Part shown: positions 56,201-64,000 of the stretch, in pieces
How positions within the stretch are numbered: position 1 is the first letter of the stretch
Layout: each line of letters starts with the position of its first letter
From: JBICHN01 sp043101845
GTDB taxonomy: Bacteria; Planctomycetota; Phycisphaerae; Phycisphaerales; UBA5793
Reading direction: 5' to 3'
NCBI GenBank assembly: GCA_043101845.1
Contig: JBICHN010000011.1
Location: 1,860,001-1,924,000, forward strand
DNA length: 64,000 bases
Position numbers and translations under genes: made by a program
The notes under the pieces: model-generated
Databases searched by the model: none
Told to the model about the DNA's origin: nothing
Seen by the model: the letters and a program-made list of their open reading frames with translations, nothing else

Positions 56201-56868
56201 TCCTTGTCGCCCTTCGACTTCTTCTCGTCCTCGTCGGAGTCCTCGTCGTCGTCCCCGCGCTCGGAGATGATCTCGGGCTCGTCGAGGGTGTCTTCTTCCG
56301 GCGCCTCTTCTTCTTCCTGGACGACGGCGACCCGCGCGATGACGAGATCGTCATCCGATTCGAGCTTGATTCCCTCCGGCATCTGGATGTCCGACGCCGA
56401 AAGGTGTTCGCCGACCTGAAGATTCGTCACATCGACGGGGATCTCTTCCGGGATCTCGGAGACGATGCATCGAATTTCGATCGTCTCATTGACGACGCGG
56501 AAGATGGCGCCCGGGGTCTTGAGCGCCTCGGGCTCGCCGATGAACTTGAGCGTCGCGTTGACCGTGACTTCCTCGTTGAGATCGATCCGCGCGAGGTCGA
56601 CATGGATGACATCCGTGCCGAGGTGATCGAACTGCAGGTCACGGACGAGGCAGTTCTCGGTCTCGCCGTCGACCTCGACGCTGAAGAGCCGCACCCCGTG
56701 ATGGAGGTGAGTCAGCGTCTCTTTCTGGTCAACGGACACGGGGACCGGGTCCTGTTTGTGCCCGTAGATCACGGCGGGCAACTGGCCGGACGCGCGAAGG
56801 CGCCGGGCATAACGACTCCCGAGTCGATCGCGCTTCTGCGCTTTCAGATTCACTGCGTCTCTACTCAT
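56197..56868 (-). CDS. rplY: 50S ribosomal protein L25/general stress protein Ctc, acidic C-terminus
   Basis: 223 aa. LKAQKRDRLGSRYARRLRASGQLPAVIYGHKQDPVPVSVD is the L25 N-domain that binds 5S rRNA; the CTC-type C-domain follows (IHVDLARIDLNEEVTVNATLKFIGEPEA). The last 40 residues are D/E-rich. ATG 56868 chosen; the reading frame farther upstream is unrelated. Upstream of pth in the glmU-prs-rplY-pth order familiar from other bacteria. Confidence 0.94.
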   Translation of the reverse strand: MSRDAVNLKAQKRDRLGSRYARRLRASGQLPAVIYGHKQDPVPVSVDQKETLTHLHHGVRLFSVEVDGETENCLVRDLQFDHLGTDVIHVDLARIDLNEEVTVNATLKFIGEPEALKTPGAIFRVVNETIEIRCIVSEIPEEIPVDVTNLQVGEHLSASDIQMPEGIKLESDDDLVIARVAVVQEEEEAPEEDTLDEPEIISERGDDDEDSDEDEKKSKGDKE

Positions 56869-56954
56869 GGCTTTCGTCCCATCATGCAGGTAGGTGCTGC
56901 GTAAGTTCTCGTCCGGCTCCGCCGGCCCGTCGGACCGCCGGAGACCAACCCCTC

Positions 56955-57938
56955 TCAGCGTTTGATTCCATATCCCCCGCGGAACATCGCGGAGATGGAC
57001 ATGTCGTGGTGTATTCGGTGGATCGCCTGGCCAATGAGACCGGCGATCGAGAGCTCCGTGAGCTTGTGCGCAATCGGTTTGCACCGCGCCCCAAGCGGAA
57101 TCGTGTCGGTCAGCACGATCTCGTCGATCGGCGCGTTCGCCAGACGCTCCATGGCGAGGCCAACGAGTACGCCGTGCGTGGCGGCGATGATGACACGCTT
57201 TGCGCCGCGATCCATGACGAGCTGCGCTGCTTCGCACATCGTCCCCGCCGTGCTGATCATGTCGTCGACCATGAGCACCGTGCGGTTCTTCACTTCGCCG
57301 ACGACATTGACCGCGACGACATCCTTGCCCGATCGGCGTCGTTTATCGATGATCGCGAGATCCCCTCCGAGGATGCTGGCGAACATGTTCGCGACCTTCA
57401 CATTGCCCACATCCGGCGAGACGAGCACGATGTCCCCCAACTCCTCGCGGCGGGATTGAAAGTACTCGTGAAACACGGGAGCCGCGGTGAGGTGGTCGAC
57501 CGGCAGATCGAAGAACCCCTGAATCTGCGCCGCGTGCAGATCTACCGTGAGCACGCGCTGGGCGCCGGCCTGGGTAATGAGGTTCGCGACAAGTTTCGCC
57601 GTGATCGGAACGCGACCCTCGTCCTTGCGGTCCTGCCGGGCGTAACCGAAGTACGGCATGACCGCGGTGATTCGTTTCGCCGACGCGCGACGGAGACTGT
57701 CAATGAAGATCAGCAGCTCCATCAGGTTCTCGTTGACCGGATAGCAAGTCGACTGCACGACGAAACAGTCGCGGCCGCGCACATCCTCATCGATCTTGAC
57801 GATGATTTCACCGTCCGGGAAGCGCTCGCAGGAACATCGCCCCACCGGCAGATCGAGAGAACGACAGACGAGCTCCCCGAACTGCTCCGTCGCGGAGCCG
57901 GAAAAGACCTTGAGGACCTCAGCGTCGGAATGGCTCAC
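56955..57938 (-). CDS. prs: Ribose-phosphate pyrophosphokinase
   Basis: 327 aa. LKVFSGSATEQFGELVCRSL, then the PRPP-binding region VLMVDDMISTAGTM, and PYFGYARQDRK. It makes PRPP from ribose 5-phosphate and ATP. GTG 57938 follows AGGAGG by 8 nt and overlaps the glmU-like stop by 4 bp. Confidence 0.96.
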   Translation of the reverse strand: MSHSDAEVLKVFSGSATEQFGELVCRSLDLPVGRCSCERFPDGEIIVKIDEDVRGRDCFVVQSTCYPVNENLMELLIFIDSLRRASAKRITAVMPYFGYARQDRKDEGRVPITAKLVANLITQAGAQRVLTVDLHAAQIQGFFDLPVDHLTAAPVFHEYFQSRREELGDIVLVSPDVGNVKVANMFASILGGDLAIIDKRRRSGKDVVAVNVVGEVKNRTVLMVDDMISTAGTMCEAAQLVMDRGAKRVIIAATHGVLVGLAMERLANAPIDEIVLTDTIPLGARCKPIAHKLTELSIAGLIGQAIHRIHHDMSISAMFRGGYGIKR

Positions 57939-58747
57939 GGGGCCGCCTCCTGCTGCTGCTTCAGGCGTCGGGCCAGAATCGCGTCAACCTCGGCGAGTTG
58001 TTCCGGGGTGTTGACGGACAAGACATCCTCGGGATCCACCGCGGTGACGAGCGCGATGCGCTCGCCACGGGCCCGCAGGGCGCCGAGCGTGTCGGTCAGG
58101 TAATACTCGCCGCTTGCGTTCTCGTTCGAGAGCTCGTCGAGCGCCTCGAGCAGATGAGGTGTCCGGAAGCAGTAATAGCTCGGATTGATCTCCCGAATCC
58201 GGCGCTGCGCCGGGGTCGCGTCGCGCTCTTCGACAATGGCTTCGAAGGCGCCCCCGGAATCGCGTACGATGCGGCCGTAGCCGGTCGGATCGTTCACCTC
58301 GGCGGTGGCGAGCGTCGCCGCCGCAGCTTTCGCGCGATGGGTCTCGAGCAGAATCCGAAGCGTCTCCGATCGCAGCAGCGGCCCGTCGCCGGCAAGCACG
58401 AAGACATCGCCTTCGTATCCGGCGAGATACGGCGCCGCCTGCATGACGGCGTGCCCGGTCCCGAGACGCTCGCGTTGTTCGACGAACTCAACTCGCGAGT
58501 CATCCGAGAACGCGTCCCGCACCCGGTCGCCCTGATGGCCGACCACGACGATGATCCGCTCGCATCCGGCGTCCCGACAGGCGTCGATGACCCACTCGAG
58601 CATCGGCCGGCCGCAGACCTCATGGAGCACTTTGACGAGGTCGGAGCGCATGCGCTTCGACTGCCCGGCCGCAAGGAGCACGGCGACGAGACCGCGGTTC
58701 GATGCGGGCGCCGTCGATGATGAAGATTGGGACGCGTTCGCCGTCAC
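57935..58747 (-). CDS. GlmU-like N-acetylglucosamine-1-phosphate uridyltransferase domain (no acetyltransferase domain)
   Basis: 270 aa. VAVLLAAGQSKRMRSDLVKVLHEVCGRPML and LAGDGPLLRSETL are the nucleotidyltransferase signature of the GlmU N-domain. The left-handed beta-helix acetyltransferase domain (about 230 residues) is absent, so either a partner gene elsewhere supplies it or this is a related NTP transferase. Start GTG 58747; the ribosome site is weak. 3' overlap with prs is 4 bp. Confidence 0.8.
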   Translation of the reverse strand: MTANASQSSSSTAPASNRGLVAVLLAAGQSKRMRSDLVKVLHEVCGRPMLEWVIDACRDAGCERIIVVVGHQGDRVRDAFSDDSRVEFVEQRERLGTGHAVMQAAPYLAGYEGDVFVLAGDGPLLRSETLRILLETHRAKAAAATLATAEVNDPTGYGRIVRDSGGAFEAIVEERDATPAQRRIREINPSYYCFRTPHLLEALDELSNENASGEYYLTDTLGALRARGERIALVTAVDPEDVLSVNTPEQLAEVDAILARRLKQQQEAAP

Positions 58748-58784
58748 GAGTGTCTCGATCCACCACCGGTCGACAAGGAGGAAA

Positions 58785-58856
58785 CTGGCCCGCCAGGACT
58801 CGAACCTGGAACGACAGGACCAAAACCTGCTGTGTTACCGATTACACCACGGGCCA
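58785..58856 (-). tRNA. tRNA-Gln (anticodon UUG)
   Basis: A 72-nt cloverleaf on the minus strand. Acceptor arms TGGCCCG and CGGGCCA pair; discriminator G; anticodon loop TTTTGGT with TTG at 34-36; T-arm TTCGAGTC. Base 3' of the discriminator is not CCA, so the tail must be added after transcription. Lies 37 bp upstream of the glmU-like start. Confidence 0.93.
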
Positions 58857-59608
58857 AGGTGGTATCGAGACGGGAAACGGGAAAGAAGGAGTCGGAGGTC
58901 CGCCGCCCTTCCCGCCGCCGCGACCGCGATCGCCACAACGGCTCGTCAAGCCAGTCCAATCGTCGCGGCCTGACGGCGCTGTGGTGGACGGGGTTGAGTC
59001 CGTCGCAGCGGCCAGATCCGCGGCGTCACCCCTCTGGAGCGGAAGCGATCCACGCCGCGTCGGATCGCCCCATGCGGAGGCCCGGCGTTTCCGCCAGTCA
59101 ACCACGGCTCCCTCGTGAAGGGCCGCTGAGTGTAGGTCCCGAAGGTCAGGAATCAACCGCGACGGAGTCGAAGCGAGTCAAGGTCCAATAACTTCGCGGC
59201 GGACCGATATCTCCCCTGCTTTCATGAGTTTCGGGGATGACCTGGAACCGGATGGAACATCTGTGACGAATCTCTGGTTGGTCAGGCGGTCCCAGGTGGC
59301 CGTTTGCTAAAGATCGTGTTTTCAGAGTTGAAGAGCCGTTAAATCGTGATATCTTTTTGTACCGGGAACTGGGACAGCAGGTTTCCGGGCGTCACTGGAG
59401 GGAGCTGTCGGCTCAGTCGCGGCGTACGGGCATGTGTCAGCGCCGCGGGAGAAAGACATTCGAACATCGGGGAAACCCTGACTGCAGAGCTGTGTCGCAT
59501 TCAGGCTGAATCGAAGCGTACTCGCCCACGATGACACGAGACGCGCGACGGTTCCAGGGGAGCGCCCGCGAGGCGGGACGAGCCACAGCGAGAGAGAAAG
59601 GATTGAGA
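58857..59608. other. 750-bp intergenic stretch without a recognised gene
   Basis: I see no credible coding frame: the available frames are short, lack ribosome sites and have no motif. It lies between the divergent tRNA-Gln/glmU cluster and the fibro-slime gene. Possible promoter-like hexamers such as TTGAAG (59329-59334) with GATATC 14 nt on exist but are not convincing. A TCCCC/GGGGA stem around 59213-59238 is weak. It could be a long 5' leader or hold an unrecognised small RNA. Confidence 0.4.
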
Positions 59609-60367
59609 ATGAAGATCAAGGGAGCGATAGCGGCGACGGTTGTCGCTGCGGGGATGACGGGGATCGCCACCGCCGACATCGTCGATGTCAACATGGTCAT
59701 CCGCGACTTCGCGACGGAGCATCCGGACTTTCAGCCGGATGGCGTCACGGGCGGTGTGGTGACTGATGTGGTCGAGGCCACGCTGGGCGCCGACGGCAAG
59801 CCGGTGTTGAATCCTGAGCGCGCCGCGCTCGATTTCATCACTTCGCCGGAGACCTTCGCCCAGTGGTACAAGGATGTCGAGGACATCAATGTCAACCTGG
59901 CGCGCGCGTTCCAGTTTGACAACACGATCACGGCTGACCCCCGCGTCTACACCTATCAGGACGCGACCTTCTTCCCGATCGACAACGAGGGCTTCGGGAA
60001 CCAGGGGAACTCGAACAACTACCACTTCACCGTTGAACTGCACACGCAGTTCGTCTACAGCGGCGGCGATCCGATTACGCTTCGCTACCGCTCGGACGAT
60101 GACATGTGGGTGTTCATCAACGGTCAGCGCATCATCGATCTCGGCGGTGTCCGTCGGGCCGCGAACGCGCAGTTCATCCTGGACAGCACCTCGGCCGCCG
60201 CGCTCGGTCTCGTCGTGGGCGAAACCTACGACTTCGACCTGTTCTACACCGAGCGTCGCACCCGTGAAGCCGAATTCTTCGCGGACATCCTGATCCCGTC
60301 GCCGTCGGCGGCGGTCATCGGGCTTATGGGCCTCGGAGCTCTCGGAACGCGTCGTCGTCGCGCCTGA
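59609..60367 (+). CDS. Secreted fibro-slime domain protein with PEP-CTERM-like sorting tail
   Basis: A 252-aa protein. Signal peptide ends VVAAGMTGIATA-D. The core matches fibro-slime/PA14-type domains: TLRYRSDDDMWVFINGQRI, then IDLGGVRR, and the ending YDFDLFYTERRT. The C-terminus is PSPSAAVIGLMGLGALGTRRRRA, a short hydrophobic helix followed by arginines like planctomycete PEP-CTERM/MYXO-CTERM sorting signals, so surface anchoring is likely. AAAGGA lies 7 nt upstream of ATG 59609. Confidence 0.8.
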   Translation: MKIKGAIAATVVAAGMTGIATADIVDVNMVIRDFATEHPDFQPDGVTGGVVTDVVEATLGADGKPVLNPERAALDFITSPETFAQWYKDVEDINVNLARAFQFDNTITADPRVYTYQDATFFPIDNEGFGNQGNSNNYHFTVELHTQFVYSGGDPITLRYRSDDDMWVFINGQRIIDLGGVRRAANAQFILDSTSAAALGLVVGETYDFDLFYTERRTREAEFFADILIPSPSAAVIGLMGLGALGTRRRRA

Positions 60368-60397
60368 GCGACCGACGAGTTCGTAGACTGAAACGAC

Positions 60398-60436
60398 ACG
60401 ACCCCGATCCATACGGATCGGGGTCGTTTCATTTTT
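60398..60436 (+). terminator. Rho-independent terminator after the fibro-slime gene
   Basis: Perfect 13-bp arms at 60398-60410 and 60415-60427 with an ATAC loop, followed by TTCATTTTT. Confidence 0.92.
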
Positions 60437-60653
60437 GAGATGGCCGGTTTCATACCGGGTTTCAGCGCTGCTTTACAACCGGGCTCCCGCTATTATGGGC
60501 CCGTGTACCCGGCGGCGTCGCTGCCGGGTGATCCGATGGGGGCAGAGAACTTCTTACGCGATGATGACAAGGGCGCCCGCTTCTCGCGGGATTCCCCCGG
60601 GAACGCGACGATCAAAGCGCGGAGTCAGCACGCGACCGGATGGGAGAATAAGA

Positions 60654-62015
60654 ATGATGCGCGCACCGAAGGGTTGGGTGGCCACCGGGATGGTCATGAT
60701 CGCCGCGGCGTCGACCTCGCTCACGACGCGATCGGCCATGGCCGACGGCGAAGGGCCCTGGTTCATTATTGATCTCGGCGTGCTCGACGATGACGCGTTG
60801 AGCGTGGGTTACAGCGCGAGCGAATCGGGAGTCGTCGTCGGAAAGTCGGATGGGATCGAAAAGCCGATCGTTTCGCGCGCGTTCGCCTGGGACGACGGAC
60901 GAATCGCGGATATTACGACCGGGTTCGGACTCGTCCACGCAATCGCGAACGGGATCAACGCCGCGGGCGATACGGTCGGCGTCGCACGCCGCAACATCAA
61001 TGAACAGGATCGGGCGGCGCTCTGGCGCAACGGGCGGTTGTTCGACCTCGGCGTCCTGCCCGGCGCCGTGTCGAGTGTGGCGTACGCGATCAATGATCTC
61101 GGCGCGGTCACGGGCGCCTCATCCGGCACGACCGCGGTGGGCGAGGCGTTCCTCTGGTACAACGACCAGATGATCGGACTTGGCAACCTTGGCGCGCCGT
61201 ACAGCGAAGGGCGCGATCTCAACAACACGAATGAAGTCGTCGGGTACTCGCTCATTCCGCAGATCGGCCAGCGCGCGTTCATCTGGACGAATGGCGTCAT
61301 GCAGGATCTTGGTGTCCTCGGCGGAAACAACAGCTCCGCCGAGGGGATTAATGACCTCGGCGAGGTCGTCGGTTACTCGACGACAGACCGCGGCTTCTAC
61401 CACGCCTTCCGCTGGAGCAACGGGGTGATGGTGGATCTTGGCTCACTCGGCTTCGCGGACAGCTATGCCTATTCGATCAACGACGAAGGTGTCGTCGTCG
61501 GCTATTCCTTCAACGACGAGCTGCGGCGCACAGCGTTCATACATCGCGACAGTTCCGGGATGGTCGCGTTAAATGAGCTTCTTCCGCCGCGATCCGGCTG
61601 GTGGCTCGAGTCGGCCTATGACATCAACGAGTTCGGTCAGATCACCGGCCTCGGCGTGTTCCGCGGTGAGCAGCACGGATTCCTTCTGACCCCGCTGCGT
61701 CCCCGCGTTCTCGCTCCGACGCCCGGCGAAGCCGGCGAGTTCAACACTGTTCGCGTTGGCGGGCTCACCCCGGACGGACTCGCGCGGATTTATTACGGCT
61801 TCCGCCGCGGCGAAGGGTCGGCGCAGAACTGCCCGACAATCTCGTTGCAGATCGAGTCGCCTCAATTGCTCGCGCTGGTCCGTGCCAGCGCCGCCGGCGT
61901 GGCGAGTATCGAAGGGTTCGTCCCGCAATCCGCCGCGGGCCGGAATGTGCTCTTCCAGGTCGTTGATCAGACAAGTTGTGTCGCAAGCGAAGTGCTTACC
62001 GCGCGATTCGAATGA
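60654..62015 (+). CDS. Secreted HAF-repeat protein with the shared C-terminal domain
   Basis: A 453-aa protein. Signal peptide ends near SAMA-D. Six or so HAF-type repeats of 40-45 aa fill residues 35-330, each with a DLGxLxG...A..IN..G.VVG.S pattern (for example VMQDLGVLGGNNSSAEGINDLGEVVGYS). The C-terminal 95 residues, from GEFNTVRVGGLTPDGLARIYY onward, are the domain found in the two proteases and two other secreted proteins here. ATG 60654 with GGGAGA upstream; a second ATG is immediately next. Extracellular, function unknown. Confidence 0.8.
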   Translation: MMRAPKGWVATGMVMIAAASTSLTTRSAMADGEGPWFIIDLGVLDDDALSVGYSASESGVVVGKSDGIEKPIVSRAFAWDDGRIADITTGFGLVHAIANGINAAGDTVGVARRNINEQDRAALWRNGRLFDLGVLPGAVSSVAYAINDLGAVTGASSGTTAVGEAFLWYNDQMIGLGNLGAPYSEGRDLNNTNEVVGYSLIPQIGQRAFIWTNGVMQDLGVLGGNNSSAEGINDLGEVVGYSTTDRGFYHAFRWSNGVMVDLGSLGFADSYAYSINDEGVVVGYSFNDELRRTAFIHRDSSGMVALNELLPPRSGWWLESAYDINEFGQITGLGVFRGEQHGFLLTPLRPRVLAPTPGEAGEFNTVRVGGLTPDGLARIYYGFRRGEGSAQNCPTISLQIESPQLLALVRASAAGVASIEGFVPQSAAGRNVLFQVVDQTSCVASEVLTARFE

Positions 62016-62083
62016 CGATCACCTGATCTCGAGAATCCGTTCGGGGCGGTCCGGTGTGAGCGCTGGGGCTATTCTGCGGGGAC

Positions 62084-64000
62084 ATGTATCGAACCCTGCC
62101 GGAATTCCTGACCGCGCTCGACGCTTCGGGTGAGCTCCACCGCGTGACGGCTCCGGTGTCGTCGATTCTCGAGATCACCGAGATCGCCGATCGGGTCTCG
62201 AAGTCGCGTGCGCCTTCGATCGGAGATACAGGTCGGCGGAGCGATCCGGATCACGATGGGCTCGGCGGTCGCGCGCTTCTCTTCGAGCGTGTCGAGGGAT
62301 CTGACCTGCCGGTGGCGATCAACCTGTTCGGCAGCTACCGACGCATGGAAATGGCGCTCGGCTGCCACGAGGAGGGACACACGCCGGGCGGCTTTGACGC
62401 GATCGGTCGCCGTATCGCCGAGTTGACAAAACCCGAGCCGCCGCGCGGTCTCGGCGAAATCATTTCGAAGGCGGGGCAGTTCCTCCCCCTCCTGCGGATT
62501 CCTCCGCGGTCGGTTCGGCGTGGCCGCTGTCAGGAGATCGTCCGCACCGGCGCCGCCGTCAACCTGCTCGACCTGCCGATCATCAAGTGCTGGCCACTTG
62601 ACGGCGATCTTGCCGCGGTCGGATATCCCAGACCCGAAGGGCAACCTGACCTCAGCCTCGGCGGCGGCCGGTTCATCACCTTCGCGGGCATGTACACGAT
62701 TCACGCGGACGACGCCGGCGTCGCCCGGCCGGCGAGCCGCAATATCGGGATGTACCGCGCGCAAGTCATCGACGAGCGGCGGCTCGCCATGCACTGGCAC
62801 ATGCATCATGACGGCGCCGCGCACTGGCGCAGCTGGAAACGCCGCGGCGAGCCGATGCCGATCGCCATCGTGCTCGGTGGCGAGAGCGTTCTGCCCTACG
62901 CGGCCACGGCGCCACTTCCGCCCGGCATCTCCGAACTGCTCATGGCCGGCTTCCTCAATCGCGGCGGAATTCCACTCGTTCGATGCAAGACCGTGCCGTT
63001 GAGTGTTCCCGCGAATGCGGAGATCGTGATCGAAGGGTTGGTCTCGACCGAAGCCGGCTTCATCGGTTTCGATCCCCGGTCTACCGATGAGCCGCTCGGT
63101 CCCGGCGCCGTGTTTGAAGGTCCCTTCGGCGACCATACCGGCTTCTATTCCTTGCCCGATCGTTATCCGGTCGTGAATGTCACCGCGATTACGACTTGTC
63201 GCAACCCCATGTACCCCACCACGATCGTTGGCCTGCCGCCCCAGGAGGATTACTACCTGGGCAAGGCGACGGAGCGCATCTTCCTTCCGCTGCTCAAGAC
63301 GATCGTCCACGACATTGAAGACTACCACCTTCCACTCTTCGGCTGCTTTCACAACTGCGCGGTCGTGCAGATTGACAAGCAGTACCCACTTCAGGCGCGA
63401 CGGGTCATGCATGCCGTCTGGGGCGCGGGGCAGATGGCATGGACGAAGGTCGTGATCGTCGTTGATCGCGAAGTTGATGTGCATCGTCTCGACGCGGTAC
63501 TGGAGGCGATCGCCAGGAATTGCCGCTTTGATCGAGACTTTGAACTCGTGCACGGTCCGCTCGACATCCTCGATCATGCGGCGCCGCATCTTGGCGCCGG
63601 CGGAAAGATCGGCATTGACGCGACCCGCAAGATTCCCGGTGAAGAGGTGCGCGGCGCCCCGATTGCTGCGCCGGCGCTTCCGCGCCGCGCTGGAGTGGAC
63701 GCGGGCCTTCGCGAACTCGAGGGGGTTCGATCCGTGTCGTCGCCGCCGGCGGGGCTCGGGCGCCTCGCGTTCGTGACTACGGCGTCAAACGCTCCCGGCG
63801 CCGGCCGCGCGATGGCGACGCGTCTGCTCGAGGCGGCGGAGTCATCGAACGATGGATGGCCGGAGCTGTTCATCGTCCTGAATGATGGCGTTGATGCGAC
63901 GGACACCGAGAGCGCCCTCTTTCATTGGACGGCGAACCACGACCCGAGCCGTGATCTCGTCACGCGAGGCGCGCGGGTTGCGTTCGATGCGACGGCGAAA
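62084..64000 (+). CDS. UbiD-family (prenylated-FMN) decarboxylase, 3' end outside window
   Basis: Open from ATG 62084 to the last base with no stop (639 codons so far). LPEFLTALDASGELHRV, LPVAINLFGSYRRMEMALG, RNIGMYRAQVID and the MHWHMHHDGAAHWRS segment are UbiD hallmarks; NPMYPTTIVGLPPQEDYY and GQMAWTKVVIVVD follow. UbiD enzymes decarboxylate aromatic or unsaturated acids; members of this size are used in menaquinone (futalosine) synthesis in many bacteria, which is the likeliest role. No UbiX is visible. Confidence 0.85.
   Translation, partial: MYRTLPEFLTALDASGELHRVTAPVSSILEITEIADRVSKSRAPSIGDTGRRSDPDHDGLGGRALLFERVEGSDLPVAINLFGSYRRMEMALGCHEEGHTPGGFDAIGRRIAELTKPEPPRGLGEIISKAGQFLPLLRIPPRSVRRGRCQEIVRTGAAVNLLDLPIIKCWPLDGDLAAVGYPRPEGQPDLSLGGGRFITFAGMYTIHADDAGVARPASRNIGMYRAQVIDERRLAMHWHMHHDGAAHWRSWKRRGEPMPIAIVLGGESVLPYAATAPLPPGISELLMAGFLNRGGIPLVRCKTVPLSVPANAEIVIEGLVSTEAGFIGFDPRSTDEPLGPGAVFEGPFGDHTGFYSLPDRYPVVNVTAITTCRNPMYPTTIVGLPPQEDYYLGKATERIFLPLLKTIVHDIEDYHLPLFGCFHNCAVVQIDKQYPLQARRVMHAVWGAGQMAWTKVVIVVDREVDVHRLDAVLEAIARNCRFDRDFELVHGPLDILDHAAPHLGAGGKIGIDATRKIPGEEVRGAPIAAPALPRRAGVDAGLRELEGVRSVSSPPAGLGRLAFVTTASNAPGAGRAMATRLLEAAESSNDGWPELFIVLNDGVDATDTESALFHWTANHDPSRDLVTRGARVAFDATAK

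Noticed and set aside
58744..58959. Small coding gene over the tRNA-Gln region
   Set aside because: Sequence folds into a clear tRNA; the frame has no ribosome site.
62069..63589. 506-codon minus-strand open frame
   Set aside because: Antisense to the UbiD-family gene, whose plus-strand translation shows all family motifs; no motif on the minus strand.

Overview
The window is GC-rich chromosomal DNA, roughly 60-65% GC by eye, with densely packed housekeeping and secreted-protein genes on both strands. I see no rRNA, CRISPR array, insertion sequence or prophage. The best guess is a planctomycete, probably Phycisphaerae-like. The reasons are a prepilin-like protein with a planctomycete-style N-terminus, a fibro-slime protein ending in a short hydrophobic segment plus RRRR-A sorting tail, HAF-repeat and DUF2961 secreted proteins, many secreted hypothetical proteins sharing one C-terminal domain, and an rpsF-ssb-rplI cluster. 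This assignment is inference, because no 16S gene is present.

Layout. 1-5.2 kb: end of a metallopeptidase-like gene, a pseudopilin, aspartate kinase (lysC), moeA and queC. 5.3-13.1 kb: a minus-strand acyl-CoA and branched-chain catabolism block (2-oxoacid dehydrogenase E1 alpha, Leu/Val dehydrogenase, large acyl-CoA dehydrogenase, FadJ-like fusion, two crotonase-family enzymes). 13.2-18.3 kb: two tandem secreted trypsin-like proteases flanked on both sides by related membrane proteins. 18.5-19.5 kb: a broken secreted-protein gene. 19.5-27 kb: 3-hydroxyacyl-CoA dehydrogenase, a PrcB-like protein, a lipoprotein, thiolase, and a prpD-prpB-prpC methylcitrate operon. 27-33 kb: a Bax-inhibitor-1 family protein, two tandem flavin-dependent halogenase-like enzymes and mnmA. 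33-44.5 kb: an RNase HII-like protein, ribD, an orphan atpC, asnB, an alcohol dehydrogenase, secreted proteins, a stand-alone LigD-type phosphoesterase and a TPR lipoprotein. 44.6-47.3 kb: an ArsR-methyltransferase fusion and ahcY, with a perfect palindrome between them. 47.3-53.8 kb: an acetyltransferase, a DUF2961 (GH172-like) protein, a TPR peptidase and a PLP enzyme. 53.9-58.9 kb: tRNA-Gln and the minus-strand cluster glmU-prs-rplY-pth-rpsF-ssb-rplI. 59.6-64 kb: fibro-slime and HAF-repeat secreted proteins and a UbiD-family decarboxylase that runs off the end.

Metabolic logic. Leucine dehydrogenase, 2-oxoacid dehydrogenase E1, acyl-CoA dehydrogenase, a methylglutaconyl-CoA-hydratase-like enzyme, hydroxyacyl-CoA dehydrogenase and thiolase fit breakdown of branched-chain amino acids and fatty acids. 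The methylcitrate operon would dispose of the resulting propionyl-CoA.

The most striking global signal is the near absence of the tetranucleotide ACGT. Reading the whole window I found only two copies where base composition predicts about 200, while ATGT and ACAT are common in its place. Other items worth attention are the five-member family of secreted proteins sharing one C-terminal domain (one member broken twice), the mirror-image protease and membrane-protein module, halogenase-like twins that keep the catalytic lysine, a FadJ-like enzyme with an apparently dead dehydrogenase half, and three ribosomal proteins with long acidic tails.
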